Source of the DNA: Bifidobacterium breve
Lineage (GTDB): Bacteria; Actinomycetota; Actinomycetes; Nanopelagicales; Nanopelagicaceae
Reading direction: 5' to 3'
Assembly (NCBI GenBank): GCA_945898065.1
Contig: CAMDHH010000004.1
Coordinates: forward strand, 1-56,693
Length of the DNA: 56,693 nt
A program made the translations under genes and the position numbers. Under the pieces are notes generated by a model that saw nothing but the letters and a program-made list of their open reading frames with translations, was not told the origin of the DNA and made no database searches. Of this stretch, positions 1 through 7,924 are shown piece by piece (positions within the stretch are counted from its first letter, which is position 1; every line of letters starts with the position of its first letter).

Positions 1-467
1 TGCGCACCAGTGCATTGAATCAATTCGTCATACGTTGTTGGATACACCGCATGAGGATGTCCAGCAGCAGCCCAAACAACGTCGTAATCGCTTAGCGCTT
101 CATCAATAAGGATGATTTCTGGCTTTGAAATCCACCCCAATGGGCTCACACCACCGATGGAATATCCACTTCTTTCTTTTACATAATCAGCATCGACTCG
201 ATCTAGTTTTTCGATTCCAAGATTTTTTGCAACAAGTGCTGTATCAACTTTATGTCGACCGCTGGTAATGATGAGTAGTGGATTACCTGATGGAAGTTTG
301 AATATTAGCGAGGATGCAATCTGTCCGACTTCAATGCCAAGACCATTGGCAGCATCGATTGCAGTACGTGCGGTATCGGAGAGAATATTTATTTCTCCAT
401 CGATATTAAGAGATTTCGCAGCATCTACAAAGCGCCTTACAGCGGCTTTTTCGAGGATTCCATCCAT
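1..467 (-). CDS. YbaK/prolyl-tRNA deacylase-associated domain protein, 3' end outside window
   Basis: The reverse strand reads open from an ATG at 467 to the window edge: 155 codons, no stop seen. The protein begins MDGILEKAAVRRFVDAAK and carries motifs typical of the YbaK/EbsC aminoacyl-tRNA deacylase fold: a lysine in SLIFKLPSG, a GYSIGGVSPLG loop and AAGHPHAVYPTTYDELIQ near the C terminus. Family members hydrolyse mischarged aminoacyl-tRNAs in the cytoplasm (for example Cys- or Ala-tRNA-Pro); which tRNA this one edits cannot be read from the sequence. There is no Shine-Dalgarno (SD) sequence. TAAAGT lies 6 nt upstream of the ATG, as expected for a leaderless transcript. It is divergent from the MFS gene, with 29 nt between the two start codons. 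Family assignment is solid; substrate is open. Confidence 0.82.
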   Translation of the reverse strand, partial: MDGILEKAAVRRFVDAAKSLNIDGEINILSDTARTAIDAANGLGIEVGQIASSLIFKLPSGNPLLIITSGRHKVDTALVAKNLGIEKLDRVDADYVKERSGYSIGGVSPLGWISKPEIILIDEALSDYDVVWAAAGHPHAVYPTTYDELIQCTGA

Positions 468-473
468 GAGCCA

Positions 474-490
474 ACTTTATGAGATAGCGT
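474..490. promoter_or_regulatory. Overlapping divergent -10 boxes for the YbaK-type and first MFS genes
   Basis: Only 29 nt separate the two divergent ATGs. On the minus strand TAAAGT (479-474) sits 6 nt before the ATG at 467. On the plus strand TAGCGT (485-490) sits 6 nt before the ATG at 497. Both match the actinobacterial TANNNT -10 consensus at leaderless spacing, and neither gene has an SD. No convincing -35 is visible. Seen: the boxes and spacing; inferred: promoter function. Confidence 0.4.
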
Positions 491-496
491 CCCTCC

Positions 497-1726
497 ATGT
501 CTTCTAAGACCCTGACCAAATATGAATATGGAATTCATGCGCGAAATGCGGTCTGGGCTAGTTTTTTCCTTCTAGGAATTACAGGTATGGCCTGGATCCC
601 TCGTATTCCTGAAATTAAAAGCTCATTGGGATTGAGCGATGGTCAATTTGGACTCTTGCTACTTGCAAGCACAATTGGCGCAGTTCCTGGCGCTCAGCTT
701 TCAGGACGAATTGTTCATATGTATTCTTCCAAAATTGTTGTGCGCATATCCGGGGTAACCCTTCCATTTGGTGTCAGCATTATGGGAATGGCCGAGAGCG
801 TGCCAATTCTTGCATTGGGATTATTTTTCTGTGGATTTAGCGTTTCATTTATGGACGTTGCTTTAAACAGTCAGGCGATTGCTATTGAGCAGCACACTCA
901 AGGACGATGGATGTCAACATTTCACGGCCTCTGGAGTATTGGCGCGTTTTGCGCGGGCCTCATTGGTGGACTAGTTGCAAATCTAGTTACACCAAAAGCT
1001 AATTTATTGGTGATGTCTGCTCTGAGTTTTCTCTCCTATTTATATATAACTCGTTACCTCTTGCCACCAGATTTAGATGGACATAGCGGCGAGGAAGGAA
1101 CTCAAACATCATCAAAGGTCTCGTTTAAAGGGAAAGAGGCGATGATTTTGTGGGGAATCGGTATTGGTCTTATATGTGCGCTTGTTCCCGAAGGTGGTGC
1201 ATATGACTGGAGTGGAATTCTTTTACAAGATCATATGAATATCGGTAAAGGTACTAATGCTGCAGCAGGAGTTGTATTTTCTTTGGCAATGATTGTCAGC
1301 AGATTACTTGGTGATAAGTTTTTTGAATTATGGGGACATGTAAATACTGTGAAATACGGCGCACTATTTGGTGGTGGAATATGGGGTCTCTCAATTCTTA
1401 TAAGTATTCCCTTAGCGCAGTCACATCAGATGCTCAGTCTTGTCATTGTTTGTATCGGTTTTGGTGCTGCTGGATTTGGAATAGGTCCATTCTTTCCAGC
1501 ATTTAATTTAGCTGCAGCCTCGATTCCTGGAGTTGCGCCATCTGTTGGATTGGCTCGTATCGGAATGATTGCGATGGCATCATATTTTGCTGGTCCAACA
1601 ATTATCGGTGGCCTGGCAGAACTGACTTCATTGCCAATCGCTTTTGCTTTTCCAGTGCTCTTGATGATGGGCGCCGCTCTTCAAACAAGATTTATCAAAG
1701 TAAATAGGCTCAGTAGCGAGAAATAA
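497..1726 (+). CDS. MFS transporter (first of two tandem paralogues)
   Basis: A 409-aa polytopic membrane protein with about 12 hydrophobic segments and a charged central loop near residues 195-215, the usual major facilitator layout. The N-terminal half reads NAVWASFFLLGITGMAWIPR then IPEIKSSLGLSDGQFGLLLL, and the conserved WMSTFHGLWSIGAFCAGLIG lies near residue 140; this resembles the YbjJ/fucose-permease-like branch. It is inner-membrane and probably a proton-coupled importer or exporter; the substrate cannot be inferred. A close paralogue follows 26 nt after its stop, so the pair looks like a tandem duplication that has since diverged. No SD is present; a TAGCGT -10 box lies 6 nt before the ATG. 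Confidence 0.85.
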   Translation: MSSKTLTKYEYGIHARNAVWASFFLLGITGMAWIPRIPEIKSSLGLSDGQFGLLLLASTIGAVPGAQLSGRIVHMYSSKIVVRISGVTLPFGVSIMGMAESVPILALGLFFCGFSVSFMDVALNSQAIAIEQHTQGRWMSTFHGLWSIGAFCAGLIGGLVANLVTPKANLLVMSALSFLSYLYITRYLLPPDLDGHSGEEGTQTSSKVSFKGKEAMILWGIGIGLICALVPEGGAYDWSGILLQDHMNIGKGTNAAAGVVFSLAMIVSRLLGDKFFELWGHVNTVKYGALFGGGIWGLSILISIPLAQSHQMLSLVIVCIGFGAAGFGIGPFFPAFNLAAASIPGVAPSVGLARIGMIAMASYFAGPTIIGGLAELTSLPIAFAFPVLLMMGAALQTRFIKVNRLSSEK

Positions 1727-1752
1727 GCAATGATGAGTTAGCGTTACCCACT

Positions 1753-2970
1753 ATGAGCGCGACTTACAGCCAAGAAGAATTAACCGCAATCGGAAATCGG
1801 GCACGCAATGCCTCATGGGCAACATTTGGAATCATGGGATTGGTTTCGATGGGCTGGGTTGCTCGAGTCCCTGAGATCAAAGATATTGTCAATCTCGATA
1901 ATGGCCAGTTTGGTCTTGTCTTGGTTTCAGGAACTATTGGTGCGCTCTTTGGTGCGCAGTTAGCTGGCAGATTAATTCACACATACGGATCTCGCAGAGT
2001 TATTTCAGTTGCAGTCTTTGTGATGCCATTAGGTTTGATTGGAATAGGACTTGCACAGACAACTCCCTTTTTAGTGCTTTCACTCTTTGTAATGGGTTTT
2101 GGATATTCGAGTATGGATATTTCAGTCAATACTCAAGCAGCAGTTATTGAAAAAATCGTGAAGCGCCGTTGGATGTCTACTTTTCATGCGCTTTGGAGCG
2201 TGGGTGCATTTAGTGCCGCACTCCTTGGTGGAGCGATTGCAAATTCTGTGAGCCCTAAGACTCATCTAGTTGCATTAGGAATTATTTCTATGATTGCCTA
2301 CATTCCAGGTGCAATTTTTCTATTACCTCCAGATCTCGACGAACACGATGGTGGAGAAGAAGAGACAGAAGCCAAGATTCCATTGTTTAGTACGTCAGTT
2401 TTGCCTTTGTGGGGTATGGGAATTGCGATGCTTGCCGGTTTAGTGGCAGAGGGTGCTGCAAGTGATTGGGCCGGAATTTTGTTACGTGACAGTATGGGAA
2501 TTGAAAAAGGTTTGAATGCGACAGCATTTGGTTGTTTTGCGCTAGCAATGATCGTTAGCCGTTTCCTTGGTGACAAAATGCTTCACCGCTTTGGTCCACT
2601 GCGCACAGTCAAAATTGGTGGCTATGTGGGGGGAATCGGTTGGGCTACTGCAATTCTTATTGCTGTTCCACTCTCAGAATCACATCAACTTTTATCACTC
2701 ATCATTATTGATATCGGTTTCGCTCTTGCTGGCTTTGGCCTTGGGCCAATGTTTCCTGCAATTATTTTGGCAGCCTCTCAAACACCAGGTATTGCATCAT
2801 CAGTTGCGATGGCGCGCGTTGGTGTTATTGGAATGATGGGATTTTTTATTGGACCAACAATTACGGGTGGCCTCGCGGAGTTGTTTACATTGCAGGTAGC
2901 GATATTGTTCCCGGCAATATGCCTTACTTTTGCTGGGTATATGTCACGTTCATTACGCAATGCTCGCTAA
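1753..2970 (+). CDS. MFS transporter (second of two tandem paralogues)
   Basis: A 405-aa protein collinear with its upstream neighbour: WVARVPEIKDIVNLDNGQFG matches WIPRIPEIKSSLGLSDGQFG, and RRWMSTFHALWSVGAFSAAL matches the same central motif. It has 12 predicted membrane segments and a Glu/Asp-rich central loop (DEHDGGEEETEAK) where the paralogue is Ser/Thr-rich. It may act as an independent transporter, or the two could pair; the sequence does not say. The start ATG has no SD, but TAGCGT (1739-1744), identical to the box before the first gene, lies 8 nt upstream. The stop overlaps that of the convergent TauE/SafE gene by 4 nt. Confidence 0.85.
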   Translation: MSATYSQEELTAIGNRARNASWATFGIMGLVSMGWVARVPEIKDIVNLDNGQFGLVLVSGTIGALFGAQLAGRLIHTYGSRRVISVAVFVMPLGLIGIGLAQTTPFLVLSLFVMGFGYSSMDISVNTQAAVIEKIVKRRWMSTFHALWSVGAFSAALLGGAIANSVSPKTHLVALGIISMIAYIPGAIFLLPPDLDEHDGGEEETEAKIPLFSTSVLPLWGMGIAMLAGLVAEGAASDWAGILLRDSMGIEKGLNATAFGCFALAMIVSRFLGDKMLHRFGPLRTVKIGGYVGGIGWATAILIAVPLSESHQLLSLIIIDIGFALAGFGLGPMFPAIILAASQTPGIASSVAMARVGVIGMMGFFIGPTITGGLAELFTLQVAILFPAICLTFAGYMSRSLRNAR

Positions 2971-3713
2971 GCAATTACCCATGTTTGAATAATTGTAAAG
3001 AGTGATATTGCGTAGAGTAAGCCTGCAAAAGATCGTCGCATCAAAATTGGATTAGAAAGCTGACCCATTCGAGAGGCAAGAGCGGCTACAACAACTGCTG
3101 AAAGTGAGATCAGGATTGGCAAGTGCCAGGAAATTTCTGACCAGATGGCATAGTGGCCAAAGAATGCAGTGAGTGTATTGAGAGCAATAATAAATAGTGA
3201 TGTACCTGCTGCTTTATTAGGCGTGTTATTGAAAAAGAGAATCAACACCGGGATGGCCAGGAAGCCTCCACCGATTCCAAAGAGCCCAGTGATGAGCCCA
3301 ATAGTTAAAGACATCGCGATGAGTGCAATTGCAGGTATTTTTTTCTCGCTACCACCAACTGCTTTGAAGAGCATGGAAGTTGCCGCTGCGATAAGAACAA
3401 TGGCAAAACCTGTTGTAATGAATGAATCAGGCAGGCGATGTGCTACCCATGAGCCACCGATGTTTGTTACTAAACCAAGTGCCCAAATAACGAGAGCTTC
3501 TTTGATGAGTACATCTTTGCTGCGAAATTTGGAGATGAGCCCTGAAACGGCAGCACTAAAAACTATTGCTAGTGCAGCAGTTGTTGCATGAGCAGGGGAG
3601 AAGTTGAATCCGTAAATAAGGATTGGCACAGAAAGCATTGCACCACCTGCGCCGATAAAGCCAAGTACAGCGCCAATAAATCCGCCTGCAATCAGGGCTC
3701 CTAGAATTTCCAT
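2967..3713 (-). CDS. TauE/SafE family sulfite/organosulfonate exporter-like permease
   Basis: A 248-aa membrane protein starting MEILGALIAGGFIGAVLGFI. It has two internally similar halves, each with a Gly-rich helix: GFIGAGGAMLSVPILIYGF near the N terminus and GLFGIGGGFLAIPVLILFF near the middle. That repeat (FGIGGG-x2-AVP-type) is the hallmark of the TauE/SafE (DUF81) family, inner-membrane anion permeases linked to sulfite, sulfoacetate or taurine-derived substrates. No sulfur-metabolism gene sits nearby, so substrate is open. The gene is codirectional with DoxX upstream but separated from it by a terminator hairpin, and runs convergently into the MFS gene with a 4-nt overlap. Confidence 0.82.
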   Translation of the reverse strand: MEILGALIAGGFIGAVLGFIGAGGAMLSVPILIYGFNFSPAHATTAALAIVFSAAVSGLISKFRSKDVLIKEALVIWALGLVTNIGGSWVAHRLPDSFITTGFAIVLIAAATSMLFKAVGGSEKKIPAIALIAMSLTIGLITGLFGIGGGFLAIPVLILFFNNTPNKAAGTSLFIIALNTLTAFFGHYAIWSEISWHLPILISLSAVVVAALASRMGQLSNPILMRRSFAGLLYAISLFTIIQTWVIA

Positions 3714-3730
3714 ATACGCATAATGACAGA

Positions 3731-3764
3731 AAAAGGCCCCGGGTTTTGCCCCGAGGCCTTTTAT
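3731..3764 (-). terminator. Rho-independent terminator after the DoxX gene
   Basis: AAAAGGCC at 3731-3738 pairs with GGCCTTTT at about 3755-3762, with inner CGGG/CCCG pairs and a TTTTG-type loop, giving a stem of about 12 bp with one mismatch. T-runs flank it on both strands, so it could act in both directions. It follows the minus-strand DoxX gene by 11 nt and precedes the TauE/SafE start, so the two are probably separate transcripts. Confidence 0.7.
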
Positions 3765-3774
3765 TACCTTGTTT

Positions 3775-4188
3775 TTAGAGGCTAAAGAAAGCAGATGTGA
3801 TGCTTGGACCGAAGTCTGTTCCGCTACCTACGAGAACGAAGATGATTAGTGCTGCGCCAGCAAGGGAGAGATCTTTGAAAAATCCAATTGATTCATTTTG
3901 CTTAGCTGTTGCATCAGTTTCTTTCCAGAATGCATGCATCATAAATGCTGTAGGAATTAAGAAGATCGCGATGAGAAGTGCACCAAGGTCGGCATAGATA
4001 CCGAGTGCGATGTATAGACCGCCGATAAGAATCATCAATCCTGAAACAACAACGCTGAGCTTTGCAGCAGGGACTTTCTTATACTTTGCATATCCTGTCA
4101 TTGCCTCAAGCTTTGTGAGGTGCATGATTCCTGAATTGATAAAGATTGCCGCAAAGAGAATGCGTGCGATTACGAGTACTACGTCCAT
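3775..4188 (-). CDS. DoxX family membrane protein
   Basis: A 137-aa protein with four hydrophobic segments, beginning MDVVLVIARILFAAIFINSG and including SGIMHLTKLEAMTGYAK, the DoxX family signature. The family is linked to thiosulfate:quinone oxidoreductase subunits and to membrane redox/thiol stress complexes; its exact reaction here is unknown. The open frame extends 24 codons further upstream, but I place the start at 4188 because AAGGAGT lies 4 nt before that ATG and the family begins here. Its promoter (TTGAAA, 17 nt, TACTCT) is overlapped by an 18-bp palindrome, so dedicated regulation is likely. Confidence 0.82.
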   Translation of the reverse strand: MDVVLVIARILFAAIFINSGIMHLTKLEAMTGYAKYKKVPAAKLSVVVSGLMILIGGLYIALGIYADLGALLIAIFLIPTAFMMHAFWKETDATAKQNESIGFFKDLSLAGAALIIFVLVGSGTDFGPSITSAFFSL

Positions 4189-4231
4189 GGAACTCCTTAT
4201 TGATTTTTCTGCGAATGAAAAGTACTGAATG

Positions 4232-4263
4232 AGAGTAAAGCAAGATAGTTGAAATTTCAACTA
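4232..4263 (-). promoter_or_regulatory. DoxX promoter with an 18-bp perfect palindromic operator
   Basis: On the minus strand TTGAAA (4260-4255), a 17-nt spacer and TACTCT (4237-4232) form a good sigma-A promoter. The -35 lies inside TAGTTGAAATTTCAACTA at 4246-4263, a perfect 18-bp palindrome. Its form resembles MarR/DUF24-type redox-sensor operators, but no such regulator gene is next to it. Palindrome and promoter are seen; repression is inferred. Confidence 0.6.
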
Positions 4264-4332
4264 CATTTGATGCCTTCCAGGGGCGACTTTTATCCCTGCG
4301 CCATGGGAGATCGCGCTGAGTCAGGAGAGGCC

Positions 4333-4361
4333 TTGCGCCTGTCAGTCCAAGGGGTTATCTT
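4333..4361 (+). promoter_or_regulatory. Candidate promoter of the SOS cassette
   Basis: TTGCGC (4333-4338), a 17-nt spacer and TATCTT (4356-4361) lie immediately upstream of the LexA box, so bound LexA would cover the -10 edge and start site. The predicted 5' untranslated region is about 40 nt. This is a motif-based call. Confidence 0.45.
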
Positions 4362-4377
4362 TCGAACATCTGTTCGA
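4362..4377. promoter_or_regulatory. LexA (SOS) box
   Basis: TCGAACATCTGTTCGA is an exact match to the actinobacterial LexA operator TCGAAC-N4-GTTCGA, 32 nt upstream of the first gene of the DUF6504-dnaE2-dinB cassette. The half-sites are perfectly symmetric. DNA-damage induction of all three overlapping genes follows by inference. Confidence 0.85.
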
Positions 4378-4409
4378 ATATCCACAGCTTAGCGAAAGGC
4401 TCCACCGAA

Positions 4410-4700
4410 ATGTCAGTGCCGCAACCCGTTACACAGATTACGAAAGCCCTCGATGTAACCAGTGAGGGAGCAACTCCCATCGAATTTAGCTTCAAAGGTC
4501 GTCGCTTTCGTATCCATACAATTTTGTCGCGCTGGTGTGAAGCAGGTGGTTGGTGGAATCACGTCAGCGATGGAAAGTATCGACCCGATGATCAAGCGCG
4601 CTCACTGTGGAGAGTAGAGGCAGCGCCTATTGGAGCACTGACAACATTTGAGCTCGAACGCGATGAAGTAAGCGGTCAGTGGATCATTAGAAGCTTGTAA
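4410..4700 (+). CDS. DUF6504 family protein, first gene of the SOS mutagenesis cassette
   Basis: A 96-aa soluble protein with IEFSFKGRRFRIHTILSRW, a GGWWNHV segment and RSLWRVEAA before a C-terminal GQWIIRSL. This matches the pattern of actinobacterial DUF6504 (GRRY...VxxILxRW...WW...WRVEA), a family often beside imuB/dnaE2 genes. Its function is unknown; an accessory role in translesion synthesis is suggested by context. Its TAA shares a base with the dnaE2 ATG at 4700, implying translational coupling. The LexA box lies 32 nt upstream. There is no clear SD. Confidence 0.75.
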   Translation: MSVPQPVTQITKALDVTSEGATPIEFSFKGRRFRIHTILSRWCEAGGWWNHVSDGKYRPDDQARSLWRVEAAPIGALTTFELERDEVSGQWIIRSL

Positions 4701-7700
4701 TGAGTTTTATACATCTCAATGTTGCCAGTGGGTATTCACTCAAATATGGCACAACACAACCACGCGATCTTGTTGCTCGCGCTGCTGAATTTGAAATGCC
4801 GGCGCTCGCCCTTACCGACCGCGATGGATTAGCGGGAGCGATTCGTTTTGCGCAAAGTTGTATTGAATATGGCATCGCACCCATTATCGGAATCAACTGT
4901 GCAATTGATTTAGGCGATACGGCAAAAGAGTTACCGCGTATCACACTTCTTGCGCACAGCGATGGGGGATGGCGCTCGCTATGTCGTTTGCTGACATCGC
5001 TGCATATGGACTTTGATAATCGCAAAGTTGTACTAACTCTTGAACTATTGCAAAAATATAGTCAATACAGCACCAATATTTACGCCCTCCATGGCCCGCA
5101 ATCACCACTAGCGAGCGCTATCGCAGAACATCGCTTCGATGTGGCTTTTAGTATTTTCAATAAAACGCGCGATCTCTTTGCAGATAATGCAATTGAATGC
5201 GTATCTCACCTTGTTGCAGGCTCTGGCCCCCGCTCCACTGCATTTGCAGCGCGCAGTCTTATCTTTGCCCGCGATCACGATATTGATGCAGTCATTACCA
5301 ATGCTGTACGCATGCGCGATCGAAGTGATGGGCCAGTAGCTGACATTCTTGATTGTGCTAGACAATTAGTTCCATTACATCAGCGCCATCTTGAGCGGCG
5401 CAATGCTGAAGCATTTTTGAAATCGAGCGAGGAGATGATTTCACTTGCTGGCGAAATTGCTAGGGCAGCGGGGGAGCGAACCCCACGAGAATTATTAGCA
5501 ACAACGCGCACATGGGCAGAGCGCTCTTTGTTATCTCCTACACGCGATATTGGTTTAGGCGGAATTCATTTGCCCGAACCCGAAGTTGTTGGCGCAACAT
5601 CGGCCCACGAGATGCGTTCTCTATTGCGTACCCGAAGTCTTGCAGGAATCAATTGGCGCTATAACGAGAGCGCCTCGATAAATAAAGCCCGACAGCGTTT
5701 AGATGATGAATTAGCAACTGTTGCAACTCTTGGTTACGAGTCATATTTTCTTACAGTCGCTGATATTGCAGATATGGCGCGAGAACGTGGTATCAGGGTT
5801 GCAGCACGTGGAAGTGGGGCAGGCTCACTTATCTGTCACCTCTTAGGAATTTCAGGAGTTGATCCTTTGCGTCACGGACTTTTGATGGAGCGCTTCTGCT
5901 CACCGCTGCGCGCAGCGCTACCCGATATTGATATCGATGTTGAATCTGACCGACGTCTAGAAATTTATGATTTAGTTTTCAAGCGCTATGGCGAAAGTTC
6001 TAGATGTGCCACAGTGGCAATGGTCGATACATATCGCGCGCGCCATGCGATTCGCGATACAGGGGCAGCCCTTGGTCTTTCTGCGATGGAGATAGATCTG
6101 ATTGCAAAATCAATGCCTCACGTGCGCGCTAGAAATATTTCGCAAGCGTTAAAGAATTTACCTGAACTTCGAAAGCTCAATCTTTCAGCCCCTCTTACTG
6201 CAATGACTATTTCACTCGCTGAAAAACTCGATGGTCTGCCACGCCATTTAGCAATGCATCCATGCGCTATCGTTTTATCTGATGCCGGTCTCTACGATCG
6301 AGTATCGGTGCAGCGCAATGCAAGTGGTTATCCAATGGTGGAATTTGATAAAGATGATGTTGAGGCAATAGGACTGCTCAAGCTCGATATTTTGGGAGTT
6401 CGCATGCAATCAACGATTGCTTATGCACTCAAAGAGATAGAGCGGATAGAGGAAAAGTGCGTAGATATAGATTTAGTGCCACTCGATGACAAAGCTACAT
6501 TTGAGTTGATTCAATCAACGCGCACACTTGGAATTTTTCAAATTGAAAGTCCGGGACAACGCGAACTTGTCGGAAAACTTGCCCCAGCAACATTTACAGA
6601 TTTGATTATCGATATCTCACTCTTTAGACCAGGGCCAGTCAAGAGCGACATGATTACTCCATTTCTCAAAGCCAGACATGGTTGGGAGAACGCGCGCATT
6701 ATTCATCCCGATCTCTATGAGATTCTCAATGAGACTGAGGGCGTTGTTGTCTTTCACGAACAAGTTATTGCAATTATTTCTGCAATGACGGGTATCTCCT
6801 TTGCGGCAGCCGATGAAAAACGGCGTGGAATGGGCGATCCCTCTGAGCAGCAAGAGATCTGTGATTGGTTCTTTCCTGCCGCAACAGAGCGTGGATATGA
6901 GTTAGCAATCGTTACTGAAATCTGGGATGTACTGCGAGCCTTTGCATCTTTTGGTTTTTGTAAAGCGCATGCCGCAGCCTTTGCGCTACCTACATACCAA
7001 TCGGCTTGGCTGAAAACGCATCACCCTGCAGCATTTATTGCAGGCGTGCTCACCCATGACCCAGGTATGTATCCCAAGCGTTTGATACTCGATGAAGCAC
7101 GCCAAATGGGAATCACCCTTGCACCCCTTGATGTAAATCTTTCAGATTCTGTATACAGAGTTGAAAATAGTAAAAATGGTTACGGTATACGTATCGCGCT
7201 CTCTACTGTAAGTGGAATTAGCGCAACAGAGATTGAATCGATTATCCAGTCGCGCCCTTATACAGATATCACTGATTTCGTACGTCGCTCTGGTTCATCT
7301 ATTCCAATAACTGAGGCACTTATTCTCACGGGAGCTTTCGATCGGCTACATGCTAGTGATGAAATACATAGGCGCGATCTCTTATTACATATTAAGGATC
7401 TTGTTCGCTCTCCAGCACTTGCAGTCTCTGGTGCTCAAATGAATTTAGGTTTTGAACCTCCACCACTTATTTCAAGTGGGTTGCCTGCCATGAGTGCAGC
7501 AGAAGGGGTACGCCATGAAGTAGAACGTTTAGGAATGGATATCACGCACCATCTTCTTGAGTTTTATGCACCCTTTCTCAATGCAATTGGTGCAGTGCGT
7601 TCTTCTCAACTTCTAGAAGCGCGTTCACAAAGTGAGGTATTTGTTGCAGGTGTAAAAGTTGCGATGCAGACACCACCGATACGTTCTGGTAAGCGTGTTA

Positions 7701-7924
7701 TCTTTCTAACTCTCGATGATGGTTATGGATGTAGTGATTCAACTTTCTTCACCGATGTACAAATGGATTATGCCGACATCCTCTACAACTCATCTCTGCT
7801 TTTAGTACGTGGCCATACTCGGCGCACAGGGGCTCGTGGTATTTCGATTCGGGCAACAGGGGCGTGGGATCTTCGCGGCGCCTACGAAAAGTGGAGCGCT
7901 AAGCAAAGTAGCCTCGTCGTATGA
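4700..7924 (+). CDS. dnaE2: Error-prone DNA polymerase III alpha subunit DnaE2 (ImuC)
   Basis: A 1,074-aa C-family polymerase shorter than the replicative DnaE at 32116. Order: N-terminal PHP domain (about 1-250), palm with PDIDIDVE at 408-415 and KLDILG at 561-566 (the three catalytic Asp), fingers/thumb, then helix-hairpin-helix and OB regions. The PHP metal site is degraded: HLHVH of the paralogue is HLNVA here and TDHG is TDRD, so no proofreading is expected. Replication past lesions after LexA cleavage is the known role of DnaE2. The gene overlaps the DUF6504 gene by one base and dinB by 4 nt (ATGA). In mycobacteria the partners are ImuA' and ImuB; neither is in the window. Confidence 0.92.
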   Translation: MSFIHLNVASGYSLKYGTTQPRDLVARAAEFEMPALALTDRDGLAGAIRFAQSCIEYGIAPIIGINCAIDLGDTAKELPRITLLAHSDGGWRSLCRLLTSLHMDFDNRKVVLTLELLQKYSQYSTNIYALHGPQSPLASAIAEHRFDVAFSIFNKTRDLFADNAIECVSHLVAGSGPRSTAFAARSLIFARDHDIDAVITNAVRMRDRSDGPVADILDCARQLVPLHQRHLERRNAEAFLKSSEEMISLAGEIARAAGERTPRELLATTRTWAERSLLSPTRDIGLGGIHLPEPEVVGATSAHEMRSLLRTRSLAGINWRYNESASINKARQRLDDELATVATLGYESYFLTVADIADMARERGIRVAARGSGAGSLICHLLGISGVDPLRHGLLMERFCSPLRAALPDIDIDVESDRRLEIYDLVFKRYGESSRCATVAMVDTYRARHAIRDTGAALGLSAMEIDLIAKSMPHVRARNISQALKNLPELRKLNLSAPLTAMTISLAEKLDGLPRHLAMHPCAIVLSDAGLYDRVSVQRNASGYPMVEFDKDDVEAIGLLKLDILGVRMQSTIAYALKEIERIEEKCVDIDLVPLDDKATFELIQSTRTLGIFQIESPGQRELVGKLAPATFTDLIIDISLFRPGPVKSDMITPFLKARHGWENARIIHPDLYEILNETEGVVVFHEQVIAIISAMTGISFAAADEKRRGMGDPSEQQEICDWFFPAATERGYELAIVTEIWDVLRAFASFGFCKAHAAAFALPTYQSAWLKTHHPAAFIAGVLTHDPGMYPKRLILDEARQMGITLAPLDVNLSDSVYRVENSKNGYGIRIALSTVSGISATEIESIIQSRPYTDITDFVRRSGSSIPITEALILTGAFDRLHASDEIHRRDLLLHIKDLVRSPALAVSGAQMNLGFEPPPLISSGLPAMSAAEGVRHEVERLGMDITHHLLEFYAPFLNAIGAVRSSQLLEARSQSEVFVAGVKVAMQTPPIRSGKRVIFLTLDDGYGCSDSTFFTDVQMDYADILYNSSLLLVRGHTRRTGARGISIRATGAWDLRGAYEKWSAKQSSLVV

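Noticed and set aside
268-507. 79-codon plus-strand open frame
   Set aside because: It is antisense to the YbaK-type gene, whose protein motifs are recognisable on the minus strand.
4270-4392. A 40-codon open frame (ATG at 4270) upstream of the DUF6504 gene
   Set aside because: It spans the candidate promoter and the LexA box, has no SD, and its product resembles nothing recognised.
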